A stretch of 64,000 nt of DNA from Acanthornis magna (GCA_036785705.1 JAWUZG010000018.1:5987501-6051500), one strand, 5' to 3'. Numbered from the stretch's first letter, positions 19,700-34,996 are shown. Notes: generated from the sequence alone by a model not told the origin. Translations and numbers: made by a program.

Positions 19700-22245
19700 A
19701 CTCAACGAACGCAGCATCAGGAAACACAGAAGTAATGGGAGATTTCAACGACCCCATATAGATTGCTTAAATGCTATATCAGGGCACAGTGCCAAGAGCA
19801 AATTTTCAAAGCCTGCTTCATGAGCAGCTATCCAGGAAACTCTGAGGGGAAGCAACTCTTCACTGGGTCTCAGCAGGGCTGTCAGTAACCGTGAGCAGCA
19901 CGGACGTACATTCAACATCTGTGCAGAAGTAAGGAAGCCAAAATATCCGCAAGGGGAGTGGGTTCAACAGGATTCTTGCACAAAAAGGAGGAAGTTTGGT
20001 TAAAAAAAAAAAAAAAAAAAAAGAAAAAAACCTAAAATAAGGAATGCAATAGGTATTGGAATATATAGGAAATATATTGGAAAATATTGGAAAAGGCCTT
20101 TTAGAGGCATGAGATCGAATTTCAGTGCAAGTGCATACTACCTAAAGCAGACCAAAGAAAAAAAAGGCAGGATTGAAAACATGACTCAAAGAAAGACACA
20201 GAACTTTAACAAGCTGAATTTTGACCTGCTGAAAATAACGGGGAAAAACATCCTCAGAAGGATAACACTATAATGCAATAGGCCAAAACAAAAAGCTTTG
20301 AAACACAACTTGAAAAAGTTTACACTGCAATAATAAATCTTCTGTCAACCTCCCGAAAGATGTGAAGTCTACCACAGCAATCTGTGGAGCAAATACATGA
20401 GCAAGGTGAGCAAAGAGCATTCAGAGATGAAGCCACAACAGAGAAAGCAAACTCTGCTCTGCATCTCTGTTCACCCAACGCTGCTTTGAAAGGTTCCCAT
20501 GTCAGAGCTCTTCTTCGCTGCCATTGTCCTAAGATATGTCTCATATTAAATTGTCAGTGAAAGAAATTTTACACAAATCAACTCTACTCATCTGCCCAGA
20601 CCAGATGGTATTCATCCAAATGCTCTAAAGGAGCTCAAGGATGAAATCACTAAGCCATTAATTGCAGAGAGTGTCTCCTCATTTAAAATAATGTTTGTAT
20701 TAAAGAAATGAACATTGCAAATATGGGTTCCGATTTTTTTAAGGTCAGAGAGGCACTTCAGGGCACTGAAGTTTGATGTCAGCAGTAGGCAAAATAGTAA
20801 AAATTATTCCAACTCTGTAATTTGACACACAAAGAAATAAAAGGTACTGAGTGAGAGCCCACATGACTTTGGAAAGGGAACGCATGACTCATTAATGTCC
20901 TCATTTTTTGACAGAATTAATGAATATATAAAAAGTAAAATTCAACCAAATTTTCTTCTCTAAAAGTCCTTCAGAAACATCCCCCACAAAATGTGTTCAA
21001 GAAGCTATATTGCCAGAGGATAGGAGGACAGGTCTTCATTTGAAGGAATAATTACTCTAAAATCAGGAAACATTAGGTTTGATTAATTTTTGTGATTGAG
21101 AAAAATCCTCAAAGAAGTCCCAAAGTCCTATTTAACATATCATAATTATAGAAACAGGGCAGATCGTGCCAAAAGTATGCTGATAACACTATGCCATTCA
21201 AGGGAGTAAAATAAAAGGCAAATATCAAGATAGTAAGCATGAAAGTTTGTAGATCAATCTCATGATGCTGAGTGACTGGTCATTAAAATGGCAACAGATA
21301 TGCACAGTACTTAAATCAACAGGGATGTTCTGATGTTACATACAAAATGAAGGCTTTTGAACAAACTGTAAAGCTACTCGAGTGATATGATACAGGGTAC
21401 CATGAAAACCTCAACCTGCCATTCAGCAGTGATTCAAAAAGCACAAACTCAGAAGTTTGTAGGAAGGCAACAGAGAACAACACAAAAAATGCCACTATAG
21501 CACTGTTTTAGCCCCTTCACTGTGCCCTTACCTTGAACATATTCATCACTGCTGTACTTACTTCAAACAAGGACACATAAGAAATACACCTAAGACAAAC
21601 AAGGGCAAGCAATGACACCTCTGCAAGGATCAGAAACTGTAGAGCCTGCAAAACCTAAAGCATATAAGATAAAGTGGAGGATTAAAGTGGAAATTAGCAT
21701 TTCCTCATAAGCCATAGGGGAAAAGAACTGAAAAATGCACCCAAACATTTTTCAAAAGGCCCAGAGAGGTAGGGAGACATGCAAGAATGAATGTCCCTCC
21801 TACCTTCAAATAGGCAAAAAGCAGGACCTGGGGAGCTACAAGCACATCTACCTCACCTTCACCCCTGAATGAGAAACAGAGAGCTGGGATCATTCATCCT
21901 GATGAAGAATATATTCAGGGAGCCCCTTATTCGTGTGTATAAATGCATGATGGGGGGGTTTAGGAAACTGAGACAGATTTTTTTCTGTGGTGTCCAATAA
22001 CAGAACAAAGGGTACTGAAACACAGGAAATTCCACGTAAAAAAAAGTATTCTAAAAAAAGACCTGTGAATATGAAGAGGGTCAAACACTGGAGCAGGGTG
22101 ACCAGAGAGGTTTAGAGACTCAGTCCTTGAAATGATTCAAAACCCAGCTGAGCATGGTCCTGGCTGACAGTGTTTCAAGCAAGGGCCTTGCAGTAGATGA
22201 TCTTGAGAGGTTTCTTCCACTCTCAATCTTTATGTGATTCTGTGA
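19700..22245 (+). mobile_element. Old CR1-type LINE, ORF2 remnant to 3' end
   Basis: This is a decayed non-LTR retrotransposon. Near 19736-19790 the wording 'gggagatttcaacg...atagattg' is the endonuclease GDFN-type motif, shifted by small indels. At 20601-20675 an intact stretch of 25 codons reads PDGIHPNALKELKDEI onward, the conserved entry to the CR1 reverse-transcriptase domain. At about 20860-20935 there is a second RT remnant, HDFGKGTHDSLMSSFFDRIN. The end at about 22190-22245, with 'tcttgagaggtttcttcc' and 'tgtgattctgtga', is the avian CR1 3' terminus. The frame is broken by many stops and indels, and a 21-A run sits inside at 20002. The 5' boundary is uncertain by about 150 bp. Confidence 0.75.
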
Positions 22246-25200
22246 AACTCCGCTACAGATTCCTGTCCTTTTCTGTCACTTGATTTGCTATGAGCAACTG
22301 GCAGAGTTTGTCTCAACAAAGGACTGCCCAGTGCAGTACTCTGTTGAGACCTATGGTCATCCCCATTTTCTGGATTATAATTTTCAGTAAACTATTTTTA
22401 TTTAAAATATGTAAAATGTATCATTTTAAGATGGAATCAATTTATGTTCATGAAGAGTACTCAATATGACTAATATTTTCCAAAGCTTTTTAAGTTTAAA
22501 AAAAAAAAAAGAAATCAAAGAAAAAAGAACAGCACACACAATTCAACTTTCTTTTAGCATGGAAGAATCAACAGTAGAGCAAATCACAAATTAAAGCATA
22601 AACCTAATATTTGCTTTCTTTCACCTCATCTGATTAGAGCCATTAAATTTACATCATCCTTAGCTGTGCAATTATTATCACGGAAAGCTTAGCCTGTTAA
22701 ATTCAATTCTCACATTGCAAAAGCTTTCCAGGGAGAGATTCTCCTTTTAATATAACTTCCACAGGATAGAAATGGAGGTTATGCTATTTGAAGAATCTAT
22801 TTTTACTCCTAATCTTCCTTCTAAAAGAGAAGGTGCTTGGAACTGACTTGTAAGAACCCAATGGCTTCTTATCCCAAACCAAAGAACACAGGGCAGAAAA
22901 TGATGAATGTGTAGCTGAGAATTACTTTAATATTGCTTTGCACTACATCATTCTGACTCTCACCATACTCAATGAGTTTATTGTCACTTTTCCTCATTGC
23001 TCATCTGATCAGAAAAAAAGGAGGAGGAAAGAAATTAATGGCAAGGAAGGGAATATGTAAAGGAAGACGTTCCTAAAACAATAATCTCCTAAATAGCTTC
23101 CTCTGCATGCACAATGTATTTATAGTAGGGGTTTTCAAAACCTTATTCTCCAACTGAGATTTCATCTTGATTTATTTTTCCCCTTCCTACCCATTTATTT
23201 TAAATTCTAATAATATTCAATCCATCTAAATTTAACAGAGCAATTCAGAACAAAACTTGTATAATTTTTCAAATTATACAAGGCTGCTTACCCCGCACGG
23301 CTGCTACGCAAATTGACCATTAAAATCTACCAAAACCATACAATCTTCACTGAGAGAAGTGCCCCACATCCAAGCTGTCTAACATCATTGCATAACATCT
23401 CCATTTAAAGCTAAACAAGACCCTCATTTACATGATTCAGTAACACTATAAATTAGTAAGTCATCCATTCTCCCTCTGAGTACTGACCCCTTTTCCTAAT
23501 GAGTACATGGGTAATTTGAGTATTTCAAACTGTTAAATGCTACCAATCTAAGGCATTGGGTATTTTGTCTCTTTTTCAGAATTGTTCCTATAAGCAGAGC
23601 TGACACAGAAGACATGCAAAAGATTCGCTCATTTAGTGTTTTCATTCACGCAGCATTTGCTGATAACCTTTCAATCTGAGCTACCCTGTTTCCTTTTAAT
23701 TAATGTTCACTGGGGAAAACATTCCCATTCAAAGTGACAGAATACGTGGATGAGAAGCAAACAAAACAGGAATATCCTGGCCTCTGCTCTCCGAAGGAAA
23801 TGCCAAAGCCTGAGAGGGCATAGGCACCTAAGGCACACAGCCCTGGTCTGCACACACCATGCTTTGCTAAGACACCTGAGTCAATGAGCTCTCAGTGAAC
23901 ACCCAGGCACGAGTCCGAATGCCTTCCTACCTCCCTATTGCACAAAGGTAAGGATACCTTCTGACTTCACACAATATTTGAAAGAATTGACTAGCAATAT
24001 TTCACTATCTCAAAACTTAATATTTATTAAACTAAACATTTAAGAACATAAAATCGAACATTGTGCTAATGGCCAAGGCTCCAGTCTGAATCATCCCAAG
24101 AGAAAAGCATATTTCACAGCTGCATTGTGTAAGTTTCCTGGTCCTTCTGCTGCAGCTGCCTACAGGAACATAAATCATCATCGACTCTGTTGGGGCATCT
24201 GACCATTTTAACAACTTGGCTGTGAGCAATCAGGTGGAGACTACCAACACTTCCAATGCACAGTTGGTGCTATGTACTGTTAATTTATAAGTGGGATGAA
24301 ATTTATAAACTAAGTTAACGTTGTTTAAAAAGCATTATTGACAAGTCAGAACATTATAAAACTTTTTGTAAAGGACTGTGATAAACTTCTCCCATGTACA
24401 CATTTTCTTACTTGCCTTACTACTCTGACCAAATTCCCCTCCATCCGACTGATAGAAAAACAACTGGAAAATGAACATGCCCATCTAAATGAGCAGTTAC
24501 TACCTCCCTTTCTTTTTTAAAGAAAGTCATCAAAAATAATTTACAGAGAAATCTGGCTAGGGAACAAGAAGTCAGAAACACATTTTTAGTCAAACCAGGT
24601 GAGATGGGGAATATTAGAAAGAGGAAAAAAATGAATAGACACATCCATCACTTCCCTCAAGCCTAGTGGCTACAGCAAGGGCAACCCAGGGTTGAGCAGA
24701 GCAAACATCAAGCACTCTTGTAAACTGAACCCTAGATTTAAACAGCCCTTTACTTCCCTTGATAAGCTGAACATCTGAAGGCTGTGCAGCCCTCACAGTA
24801 GGCCATTTCCTCCAGTTCCCAAATGCTCCCATGACTCTATCCCCTTTTTCTACATGCATCTGAACGTATGGACAAGAGGCCCCGATGTACTTACCACTTT
24901 TAGAAATATTTAGCTAATTTATTTAGCACTTGAACAAAGGAAGGGACCAATTTAATGCATGTGCTAACAGCTTTGGTGAGTCTTACAATACTCTGGGTGA
25001 GTCACATGCTGATTTGAAAATAAAATGAGAGCAGCAGAAGCCACACCTCATGTGCAGCCTACCACTGACCAAACACTGAGCAGTTGCCTCGCACAGCTGG
25101 AGGCAATCAGTTTTCTTACACTTCCATTTTGATATTCTCATTTTTAAGCAGAGGCGGGACTGATCCATTTGCTTCTTTACAACACGGAGTTAAGCCAGGC

Positions 25201-27957
25201 GCTGCAAGCAAACCGTGAAAGAAACTTTTGCCTTTCTGCAGCCAGCTCTCGCTGCCATTCAGCTGTCCAGGTAGGACTGAATTAAGCCTGGTTAACTTAA
25301 CGGGGGAGAGGCACTCAGTTCAACACTGGGACTTTTGCTATCAAATGTAGAAGGAAACCAGGAGCCAACAATCTACTCAAGTCACTTGGCCTCCAGTGTG
25401 CTGCCTTGAAATCTTCTGCCCACTGACTGACAAAGTGAGTAATAAAGGATGAGGCTCAACAAAGATCCTTTGCTTGTGACAGAGCAAAGAATAGATCAGG
25501 GAGATGAGAATAAGTGGATCAGCAGACATAATTCTAACTCACCATTTCTCTCCACTTTCATGTCCAAAATAACACAATCATTGTCAGATGCATAAAGAAA
25601 GCCCAAGGACTTTCAAGTCTACAGTTTTTACTCAGATTAATCTAACCTATACACATTCAATATTGCCTTCCTCTCACCCCAAGGAAAATCACCCCATTTC
25701 TGCCTAGTTGAAAATCCTTTATGATGCAAAAAAACCCCAAATTGCTGAGCAAACTGTCAAGATGAGAAAATGCCTGCTGTTGAGCTCGAGTTTAACCCCT
25801 GTTCTGCTGCAGGACTTCAACTGTGGAACACATACTCCAGCGATCCAATAAATGCCTCCTCAGAGGCCACCAAGCAGAGGGAAAAAGGAATGGGAACAGA
25901 TGACTACCACTTCCATAAGAAATATCATAAGTGCACTGCACAATTGTTCCGTCCAAAGAATCCACAATTGGTACAAACTTCGGTTGAAGTCTTTGGTTAA
26001 TTTTAGGACCTGACTTGTGACCCACACAAATCATTAGAGTCCCAGTGCTTCCAAAGGTGCTGGAGTGCATCATGTCAATTCAGCCATTTTATGCCCATGC
26101 CCTCAAATACATTTGTTTTCCAGGAGAGAAGAGGAAGGCCACATGGGTTAGCTTGGCCCCAAGGGTAAGACCACACAATTCACTCCTTCTGGAGTGGCTG
26201 TTTTCTGGTAATCAACCTGTGACTTGCTGAAGGGGAAATCCTGCTCACTGTGAGCACAGCAGCACCAACAGCTGCTACTTCTCATGGGAATTTTACAGAC
26301 AGGGTGCAAAGGAAAATTAAATGGTGAATATGTAGCACTCTGTGGAGCTACAAAATGAAAACTGGAACAAACCCTGTGTGGTCTAGGCTCTGCTTCAGTG
26401 TCAGCCCAACATTTTCTTTGTAATGTGCCACACAGTAATTCACTTTGCTTCACTACCTGCAACAGAGCAGACTAGCACCTTTTCATAAACACCATTCCCC
26501 ATTAGCCAGCCAAATGGAACACAGAGACTCAAAAAAAAGACAGAATCATAACACATAAAAGTTTTGACCCTTGGTTGTTTTATTTTTCTCCTAACAAAAC
26601 ACTACGGCAAAAAAACATGTTCAAGGGAGCAAGTTTCAGCAGGACAAATGCAACCTGACTCCCTTTTGTTTCCTTTCGCTGTTCCTAAATGTTCTCATGA
26701 CAAAGACTGTTTCACTATTTTGCTGCATGAATTGAAGCAAATCCATCAGCTTCTCAAAGGTTCTGGGGTGGCTACTGTATAATTGGACTTTCAAAGTTAA
26801 TGCTGAATTTCATTCCATTTCCTTTGAATTATTTACAGTTAACTTGTATTCATCACATACTCCACAAAAGAATCCAGCTTTGATGGGAAGATGCCAAGAG
26901 ACAAGAAGTCCACCAGACTGCATCTCTTACAATTCCTTCTCAGTTTATAATCACTTTTAAAAGCAATCAGCAGATTTTACGCCAGAGATTTCAGGTGTCT
27001 ACATCAACCCTTGAAGCCCTGTCAATTAACAATATACAGATACAAAAGTATAGGTCGAGCAAAAGATGATTCAAAATGGTCCAAAACCCAAATTCAATAG
27101 CAATAAAACGTGCTGTATGAAGTCCATTCTTTGAATAAGATTTTAGCTTTACCCACATCGTAGGATTAGGACGTCAGTTCTTGCCCTCAAAAAACTCTGC
27201 TTTGTACATTTCAACATTCTCACTTAAAAGAACACTCTTCTAGGTGAAGGATCATTAAAACAAAAATTCTCCTTCCTTTCCTGCCAAAATTAATCTTCCT
27301 AATGTTTGTGGTCACATTAATGTTTACCTGTGGTAGACAAATCTTCAAAAGAAAAAAAAATACTTTAATCTGCCATTCAGTCTGACTAATGCTTTATTTA
27401 GAAGAGCCTATGTTACAACCAATTACAGCACATCCTGCCTAATTACCTGGGAGTTGCTCTACAACAAAATACAATTCTATTACTAGAAATAATAGGCTTG
27501 GCTTTGGTTTGTGGATTACAGCAGCTGCAGCCAAGAGATGTCATAAATAATGTACCAGCAACTAAATCAAAACCTATCAAGAATTCATACTGCATAACAA
27601 AAGTGAGGACAAAAAGTTAATGTTGGCATCCCCACTGTTCTCACGCTGAGGAGTTCAGTGCAAACAAGACCAATGTTATCTTTCTGTACAGGTAATGAAG
27701 TGACTTGGGTGTCTAAGCAATTTCTAAAGAACTGAATTTCCCCTGTTAATGATTTCAGCATTTAGGAATTTTCACACTTATTTTTGCATTCAGATAAATA
27801 AGGTAACTATTCTAAACAATTCACCATAGGAAGGTCCATTTTATATTGGGAGAGCAGCAGAGAGGAGTCTCCAGAAAACAGATAATCCCAGTTCTGCAAA
27901 TGGAATTAAAAAAAAAAAAAAATCTGTGTCACTTCACAGAGGAGAAAGATCAGCAAT
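22246..27957. other. Non-coding DNA, inferred SORCS2 intron 2
   Basis: AT-rich sequence with no recognised gene, transposon or RNA. Short A-rich runs occur at about 22500-22511 and 27906-27921. Open frames here are all below about 105 codons with no supporting features. Parts of 22530-22800 are complex and not repeat-like, but I have no comparison to call them conserved. Confidence 0.5.
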
Positions 27958-28360
27958 GTGAAGCCAGTCCAGTGGAAGGTCACTAAGATGCTGGGAACTG
28001 GAGCACACGATGTACAAGGAATGGCTGAGGGAGCTGGGTTAGGTCAGTCTAGGAAATGAGGCTAATGGAGAATCTCACTTCACTCTTTCAGCATCTAAAG
28101 AGAAGTTTTAAATAAGGCAGGATCAGGGCAGACATTGAAAAGGCAATAGATGGCAAGCACAAGCTGCAAGAAGGGAAATGCCAGCTGACAGACATAACCC
28201 CTCACAAGGAGAGCAGCAAAGCATTGCCCAGCAAAGCTGTGAGATCTCCGACCTGGAAGTTTTTCAGAGCTAGGCAGGATGAGGCCATGAGTGACCTGAT
28301 TGACTTCTGCAGCAATTCCTGCTTTGAGCATGGGCTGTACTTGATGACCATTGTGCTCCC
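27958..28360 (+). mobile_element. Degraded CR1 LINE 3' fragment
   Basis: The order of phrases follows the end of avian CR1: 'caaggaatggctgagggagctggg', 'gcccagcaaagctgtgagatctccgacctggaag', then 'ttttcagagctaggcaggatgaggcca'. The two ends are eroded and there are many substitutions, so this is an old copy. No coding potential remains. Boundaries are approximate. Confidence 0.65.
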
Positions 28361-31300
28361 ATGCAACCAAAATCATTCTCTGCATGGATGCACTATAGTA
28401 GAAACTTGCCAGTAAAGGAGTGATACAAGTGATCAACTGAGTATCAGAAAACCTATGTCCTATTCCAAGCACTAACAAAAATGCTAAAGAAAATATAAAA
28501 ATAATGTTTATTATAATAATAACATTGTGAATTTATTCCCAACATGAAATTTAAAAAAAATAAATTGTAAGAACTCAAGCACTTGGATGTACCAAGACTT
28601 CCAGTCAGCATGGAAATCAAATATAATTTGATACTTAAATATTCACTCATATTTACTTATTGATGTACTTTGCAAACATTAACAGGCCTTTTGAGAAGCT
28701 AAGTCCTATTATCACGCTGAAGATCTCAGAACTCCAATCCTGCTTTTCACATACCAGGGCACATTAAGAGATCTCCTCTAACTGTGACCTGTTAAGGTAA
28801 TGCTATGCTAGGTCATGGTGTTTTATGAAGCATATTTGTAATATACTTTTCTGATCTTTAATTTTATTTAAAGATGCTTCTTGGATGCTTTCCACTCTGG
28901 AACACCAACAGATGCATATATTCACCTGAGGCCACATGGAAGGCTGAGGCATGGGAATTTTCATTCCAGACTTCCACACTTTGCCAGAATGTGCTCTCCT
29001 TTCCCAGTGCAGAGGTATAATCTTTTACTGGTGCATCCTCTTCCCCATTAGCACTGAGCTATGTCTGAACTATGCTGAAAACTGCACCAAAACAGCATCA
29101 AGAACTCAAGTATTATGCACCTGAAATCATCATAAATACAAAACTCCATCACATGTATACTTTGCCTCCAATTATTTTTAAATGAGGATAAAAAGTAAAA
29201 TATTATTATTTGTCTAATTTTACATGTCAGGCTAAAGAAAAAGCAAATTGAAAATTACTGAAACCTGAGAGACCAATATTCAGCAAGAAACTGCATAGGG
29301 ATAGGGTAAAGGGAGAGAAATCTCAAACTGTAGTCAGTGTACTTCAGAATGGCACAACCCGACTTTTAAATTCTATCTCAAAGAGACATTGCAAAATTAA
29401 GGACTGACAGCATATGGTAAGAATTAAGATAAAACAATGATAAGTTTCCAAATTCTTGGAGGAGAGCAAAACTTTAAATAATTTTATGCTGAAGTCTTCA
29501 GAAGAGCCAACAATCCTAAGGAAGCATCAACATTACAGAAAACTATTCTAAATCATACAGAAAGCACAATCATACATCCCTTTCCTGCCAGAAAGGAAAG
29601 CTTGAAAGCCAGGCTATCAAAAGGTTGCATGACGTAGATGCTTTTGAGTTCAATTTTTAAGTTTTTTTAATATTAAGAAAGCACATTTTACCACGTGTCT
29701 CTTTACTTGTTTCCCTGGCTTTTGACCAGAGGTGGTTGTATTTCACTGACACTGTGATGTCCTTTTATCAAGGGGCGTAATTTGAACAGCACGCACATTC
29801 TTCAAGAAAAATTAAATCCAGTTGGTAAAGAAAGTACATACCGGATTTGAAAAAAAAAAAAATTAACTCACACAGATGCTTTTCAACAAATAGGCGAGAA
29901 CAAATATTGCCCCACTCCTGCCCAAAATGACAATTTCAGATCTTATGACAGAAAGTTGGGGTCAAATATATTCACAGGTCATTGAAATATCTACCGTCTG
30001 TCAAAGCAACTATGAGGAGAAAGCCCTGCCATCAAGAGGATATCAGCTCTGGAACACTTTCAAAAGACAGGTTTGGAGCTGATATGTTAGGCCAAAATAC
30101 AAAAATTTAGACATCTAAAAAGCAGCTTCTCCAGTCTGGACTGAAGCAGTCAGGCCCAGAAGAGATAAACCACTCCTATGAAAGAGAGAGGGTAACAGCT
30201 CACAAAGAAAGGCCACTGGAAGAGAAAATCAGTGAGAAAGCAAAATGTCTTTTGAAGGTTAGGTCAAAACAGGTTTGAAACATTGGTAGCAGTAGGATTA
30301 TTTGTTGAAACAAAATAACTTGCTATCTCTCTTCTATATGCAATAGAAGGAAAATACACCAAAGGAGAAATAGGGGGAAGAGAAGCAGGAAGGGACAAAC
30401 CCAACTTACACATAAAAAACCCCAAAAAAATTTTTAAAAAATTAGCTGGAACTAAGATTCAATTGACTAATTGACAAATTATCAGTCATCTTTTCAATGA
30501 GAGGATGCAGGGAGAAGGAGGAAAAGCCCTCAACTAACATTCTGTATTTCAGAGGGCCAAAAAACAATTAAAACATTTAAATCTTACAGTAAAATGCATT
30601 TAATTTTTGTCAACTACCCACACCCCCAAATTCTTCAGCACATAAGATTATATTTACATTTTTAAAACTTGCCTGTATGGGGTTTTTTATTGTCCCATTT
30701 CTCACAAAATTAAAGCAGGGAAAGCTGCCTAACAATACGATGATCTTAATAAATAAGTTATGTGGGAAATATTGCCTTTGTTACTTTTACACTGAAAAAT
30801 ATATTCCATACTGCAGGGATAATGAGGGTATAAAACATTAACACTACATTTTTCTATACCATTCTGCATAATTAACCATGCAGCTGTTCATTCATTCAGT
30901 CCCAACAACCAAATTAATTTGCAATCAGTTCACAGTGGATGCTCTGGAGCAGACCGCACATCAGAAGAAAGTGAAGCTGCTCACATTCCCCACACCACAT
31001 CAGTGCACAAGGTGCTCAACCCTAAGAGATGCAACAGGAGGTTAAAACAGCATTTTCAAAACATCAGCTGCACAAAGTCCCTGCACCATTAGCTGCCTTG
31101 TAGGGAAAATATGAGTGTTTTCAGGTGAGTCTCATGGTGTTTCAGTGCTCTCTGATGGACTCCTGTCTTTCTCAGGCTCAAGCCTAAAGCTTTAGGGACA
31201 CAAATACTAAACATCCATAAACATTACAGCTCCTTCCTGTTATTTGTATTAATGCAATGTTACAGCCCCTGCACCAATTGGGATCCCACAATCAGTTCTC

Positions 31301-31625
31301 CAAATCACCTGTATTCCAAAGAAACAAACAGGTCAAAGACTAAGTAGAGGAAAGCACAGTGATGGCAGGTCCTTCAAAAAAGGTCGCACAGCAGGCTGAA
31401 TGTGGAATTAGCAGCATCACTAATTGTTGAGTGGAATGGCACATGTACCTTATCACAAGCTCCCTGAAGTCATGACTTCATCCTTTTCAGATTTTAAAAG
31501 GATATCCTATCCCAGTTTTTATACCTCATTCATCATAATGAAAATGTGATAAGCAATGAAACTAGCTGTTTTGATTTTGATCACGGTTTCTTATTTATTT
31601 CATTTTGCAGAGTGGCAAAGGAAAC

Positions 31626-31651
31626 ATATATATATATATATATATATATAT
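31626..31651. repeat. (AT)13 microsatellite
   Basis: Uninterrupted AT dinucleotide repeat of 26 bases; probably length-polymorphic. Confidence 0.95.
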
Positions 31652-34600
31652 GGTGTCATTCCATCTGCCCCAGGTTATGGGCCCTGCACACCCCACTGTG
31701 CCCACCTGCTGACAATGGGAGCTAATGGACGACAATGCATGAAGTACCTCTGATTAGCAAAAAAACTGATGGCTGAACTGTTTTCATATGAATTTAGTAC
31801 AGAGGAACCATGCCACAATAAAAGCTCCAAGACTGGAGTTCTCAGTTTGTTCACACAGAAGTGTATCATGGGCAAAACTTTCCTCTTTTGTGCAGGGCGG
31901 GAGGGCAAAAGGGACACAGATGCAAAATCACAAGCCCCATGGATGACTAATGCATAGAAAGACAGTTTTTCCTGTTCCTCACCTTAAACCTGTCTGCTGA
32001 GGCTAGCAAGAAGGAGGATCATTTCTTGCAGGGAGGCTTATTCAGTAAGATACCATGACAAATCTGAGGAAACACCAGTGAAGTAACTTTCCTAAACATC
32101 CTACTGCTGCCAAGCTGTACGGGTCTTGGGAAGGAAAGATCAATTCTGTTACCATCAGCCCTGGCCAAACGGAGTCTACTTAAAACAAGAACCTGAGGTA
32201 CAATTCCCACTAAGTCTGCAGTACCAGTTAAAGCAATCAGAAATTCTATTACTTAGGCTCAAGTTACTCAAACAATAGAAAAGGATTCATAAGCCATTTA
32301 AAATAAATGGTTATTCTTTCTCAATAAATTGACTCACTCATTATGAGTTATATCTTGCAATGACTTAATTTATTTTCCAGAAGGAGGATTAAGCGGGGGG
32401 GAAAAAATCAACCTGTATAGCAGCAAAATTCCCATGCTCCAAGATGTATTTAACATGTTCAGCAGCCATGCTGCCATTGGCTTCAAAAAAACCAAGGGTA
32501 TTCCTATAGCCTTTTGTCAGCTACACAAATCACAGCTTTCTAACTGGATCTTTATCTGCATGTCATATATTCTTTATGTGATCACAAGCTAGTGTAGAAA
32601 CAGGTAAACAATCAAAATCATCACTATTCCAAATTGTTAAAGACATGGAAAAGTAGTTATGACACAGCACTCTCATCTGTGTTCAACAGATATTCAGTGA
32701 AGAAATTTGGATAGACTCGTTTGGTATCTTTTACTGGGTTGTAGGATATATTTTTTTCAATTCAGAAAATTCAGCCTTCATACATACTAAGACATCAAAA
32801 TAATTTTTAAATGCTCTTACGGTAAAACAGACATAAAAGCACCTGCTTAAGCTAAATCCCATGCACTGGAGAGCCTTTTAATAGATGTCTCCTCCAGGGG
32901 AGTTTACATGTCACAGCTCGAAGAACAGTCCCAAGTATCCATGGCCAAATTTCATTCCTCTACTGAACAGCCAAAAGCTACAGCCAAAACGTGTAACAGG
33001 ATGAGTGCAACACCAGGGTAAGAGCAAGGTTCCTGCCACCCCATCGTGCTGGGCCTTGGGCTCAGAAAGTCGACGGTAGGTCATGTGTCCATTAGAGCAC
33101 ACACCGTAACACAGACACCCTCTGTGCTCCTGAATCAATTCCACTGCCCATTGAAAACATCAATAATCACCTCTTCAATACCTTGCACATTACAAGGTTT
33201 GTCAAGACATGTTTATTTTATTTTCTTTATCTTCTATATATTTTTTCTGCCTGACGCCCATAATAAAACATTGTTGACATGCTGAAACCCACTACATTCA
33301 CTTTCTAGCTGTGGTTTTACAGCTCATTTTAAATGTCCAAAATAAATTTAAAATTAAGACTTTCTGCACTATTCAACTCATAATGGTGCACTGTAGAATT
33401 TTAGTAAGACAATGCACATTGCAGCAAAGATAATTAAAGTCTTTGTAATACTATTAGATGAATATGGAAATATGATCAAAGAGAGAATAAAAAAAATCTG
33501 CTGTTCAGTAAGAGAAATAAAATTCTAATTGTAGGTCTGCCTGTTCAACGCTACTGCCCAAAACCTTTGCTCGCTCAGTGGAACAAGTGTAAATAAGGAT
33601 ATAATAGGAGCACAAAGGAGCCGCACAGGTATAATTAAAGACAGTCTATTTTGATTGCAGAAACTCAGGATGCATTACTCAGGATGATGCATTAGCCAGA
33701 GAAAGCACAGCTAGACATTACATCCCAAGCTGAGTTCACTGGGCTAATAATTAGAAAGCCATTTCTTTTTCTGTTTTTCTGTTGGAAAGAGAAAACTTGA
33801 TATGAAAATCACAGACTCAATAACTCCATCCCTTGGGGCCATTTCTACAAAGTCACTTTTCAAAGCAGAGTTACAATATAAGGCCATCTGGAAGTGCAAG
33901 TTGTTGCAGAATACAGTTGCTCATTTATTAAGCAGTACTTCATACCAAAAATTTCACTGGGGCACTGAACTGTATATTGGGGGCTTTTGTTTCCCTTTTT
34001 AAATTAATTTCAGGAAACAGGTGAAATGAGTTTCACCTACAAGTCCAAAGATTTTGGAAAGAAATGTCCATATTCATTTTCACACATTCTGTAAGCCACC
34101 TGGAAATTTTATTTTCCTGAGCAGTATGTTGTTCACTGCATCCACCTTAAAAGAACCTCCAGCTTTGTGTGGTTTGGATTTTAGCCTTGGTGCAGTCCTG
34201 CACTCTGTGTAAATGCCCAAAGCCCCCTGCAGTCACTGTGCTCCGAGCACTCCTAATGGCCAGTGGGCTTGCACAAGTGAGCCTTGTCCTGGATTACATG
34301 GCTTGCTGTGGGTGCAGATAGAAAGAGCTGTGCCACCACAGACAGGATTTCCTGACTCCTTGAGATTTGGCAAGCACAATGCTGTCTGTGAGGCTCTCCC
34401 TACTGCCCTCACCTCCACCTGCCCAGCCACTGATCTGGGCTCCTCCCACAGTACTTCGACTTTGCTCCTCACTCAGGCTGCGTTTGGACTAAAGAGTCCC
34501 AGAAAGTTCAGCTGGGATATCCAAAAATATTTAAGGAGGTGAGGAAGCCTCTTTCTTCATTGACTATTTCTTTACTGATAACACAGTCTAAAACAACCCA

Positions 34601-34996
34601 ACATCTCTGCAAACAGGCCTACCTAGCACTCAGCAGGCAATGCTAAGAGGATCCAACAGTGCAGTTGACACCAAGAAATGCCGTTTGTTTTGCTGTGGTG
34701 AAGCAATAACAACATGGTGATGCCATTGGGAACAATGGCAATTACACAGCAAGCCACTTTAGCACTACTGTATCATTACAGCTTGATAATTTGCAATCAA
34801 AACTTTATTAGCAACCATCAGCAGCATCTATTATTCATTACTTAGATCAAGCTAAGAAAGGGAAGGCTACATGCCTGCCAGACTCTGAGCCAGTCTAAGC
34901 ACAGGGTTGGAAGGTAATTCCATGGCCAAACAGTGCTGAGTCACCACTGCATAACCTTCGGCAATAATACATCTCAGTTGTCACATGTATAAAATA

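Noticed and set aside
20002..20022. Run of 21 A as the tail of a processed pseudogene.
   Set aside because: It lies inside the CR1 remnant, with CR1 coding motifs on both sides; CR1 itself does not end in poly(A).
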